Part shown: positions 63,445 to 64,000 of the stretch, one piece after another
Numbering within the stretch: the first letter of the stretch is position 1
Layout: each line of letters begins with the position of its first letter
DNA from: Mixta tenebrionis
GTDB lineage: Bacteria; Pseudomonadota; Gammaproteobacteria; Enterobacterales; Enterobacteriaceae
Direction: 5' to 3'
DNA length: 64,000 nt
Assembly (NCBI RefSeq): GCF_006517625.1
Contig: NZ_VHQI01000002.1
Location: forward strand, 323,778-387,777
The notes under the pieces: model-generated
Databases searched by the model: none
Told to the model about the DNA's origin: nothing
What the model saw: only the letters and a program-made list of their open reading frames with translations
Made by a program: the position numbers and the translations under genes

Positions 63445-64000
63445 ATGGTTAAGCGTTTCTTCACTAGTGAAGCATCCGGCGGCATGGTGCTTATTGCGGC
63501 GGCGGCAATGGCCATGCTGCTGGCGAACCTGGCGTCAACCCAGCACCTTTATAGTTCGCTGCTGGCGATGCCGGTGGAGTTTCGCTTTGGCGAACTGCAT
63601 ATCAACAAAAATTTGCTGTTATGGATTAACGATGCCTTGATGGCGGTGTTCTTTCTGGCGATCGGGCTGGAAGTGAAACGTGAAATGGTTAGCGGCGCGT
63701 TAGCCAGTCGCGAAAAGGCGATGTTTCCCCTGATTGCCGCGCTCGGCGGCATGCTGGCGCCGGGGCTGATCTTTCTGCTGCTGAACGGCAGCGACGCGGC
63801 GGTGCGCAGCGGCTGGGCGGTGCCTACCGCCACGGATATCGCCTTTGCGCTCGGCGTGCTGGCGCTGCTGGGCAGCCGGGTGCCGCCGGCGCTGAAAATT
63901 TTTCTGATGGCGCTGGCGATTATTGACGATCTCGGTGCGATAGTAATTATCGCGCTGTTTTATACCCACGGCCTTTCGCTGCTGTCGCTGATTATCGCCG
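63445..64000 (+). CDS. nhaA: NhaA, sodium/proton antiporter, N-terminal part
   Basis: 185 codons are visible; the gene continues beyond the window. The start (AAGGAG upstream) [20 protein letters not shown] matches NhaA. Diagnostic motifs: [36 protein letters not shown] and [20 protein letters not shown] with the paired aspartates that bind sodium. It exports sodium at alkaline pH in exchange for protons. Follows dnaJ as in E. coli, where nhaR comes next. Confidence 0.95.
   Translation, partial: MVKRFFTSEASGGMVLIAAAAMAMLLANLASTQHLYSSLLAMPVEFRFGELHINKNLLLWINDALMAVFFLAIGLEVKREMVSGALASREKAMFPLIAALGGMLAPGLIFLLLNGSDAAVRSGWAVPTATDIAFALGVLALLGSRVPPALKIFLMALAIIDDLGAIVIIALFYTHGLSLLSLIIA

Noticed and set aside
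1-64000. CRISPR arrays, tRNA or rRNA genes, phage attachment sites
   Set aside because: No regularly spaced repeat array, cloverleaf-like sequence or tRNA-end duplication was recognised on reading; only the short tandem repeats listed were found.

Overview
The window reads as chromosome of an enterobacterium, most likely Erwiniaceae (Pantoea, Mixta or Erwinia-like). The right two thirds carry the classical Escherichia coli 0-min and 99-min genes in near-E. coli order: prfC-osmY-ytjA-yjjU-yjjV-deoCABD-smp-serB-radA-nadR-ettA-slt-trpR-yjjX-gpmB-rob-creA-arcA-yjtD-thrLABC-yaaA-talB-mog-satP-dnaKJ-nhaA. Protein lengths match the E. coli products closely. Differences from E. coli are genes inserted between conserved neighbours (two LysR regulators, an MDR oxidoreductase, deoR, an MFS/MHS transporter) and genes missing (creBCD, yjjW/yjjI). 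The genus is inference only; no rRNA or marker search was possible.

Bases 1-19535 are the distal part of a type VI secretion (T6SS) cluster. It opens with the last codons of tssC. Next comes a strikingly AT-rich cargo module (about 204-6600): a secreted LprI-type protein, Hcp, a frameshifted and catalytically broken remnant of a Tae4 peptidoglycan amidase, an intact DUF5675 gene followed by an exported SH3-like protein (candidate effector and immunity pair), an intact IS630-family element sitting exactly on a stop codon, a second exported LprI-like protein and a small membrane protein. From 6649 base composition switches abruptly to GC-rich and the machine genes resume: tagH (FHA), pppA (PP2C phosphatase), an exported protein of unknown role, tagJ, tssE, tssF, tssG, then after a 454-base gap clpV and a ppkA-type kinase. 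TagH, PppA and PpkA form a threonine-phosphorylation control circuit. The TssE/F/G proteins are baseplate parts, and ClpV (with TagJ as likely adaptor) disassembles the TssB/TssC sheath.

Bases 19536-21945 hold a decayed coding stretch, an exported protein and a lipoprotein of unknown function. They separate the T6SS from prfC.

Bases 21946-36110 are housekeeping genes. The deo operon (nucleoside catabolism) has a particularly legible control region: three CRP boxes, two of them 53 bp apart as in E. coli deoP2, and a DeoR operator over the start region. A deoR orthologue lies about 15 kb downstream.

Bases 36111-42543 mix accessory regulators with ettA and deoR. Bases 42544-64000 are core genes, with a trpR operator overlapping its own ribosome binding site, an FNR-like box in the arcA upstream region, the thrL leader and attenuator before thrABC, and a sigma-32-type promoter before dnaKJ. 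The window ends inside nhaA. No tRNA, rRNA or CRISPR array was found.
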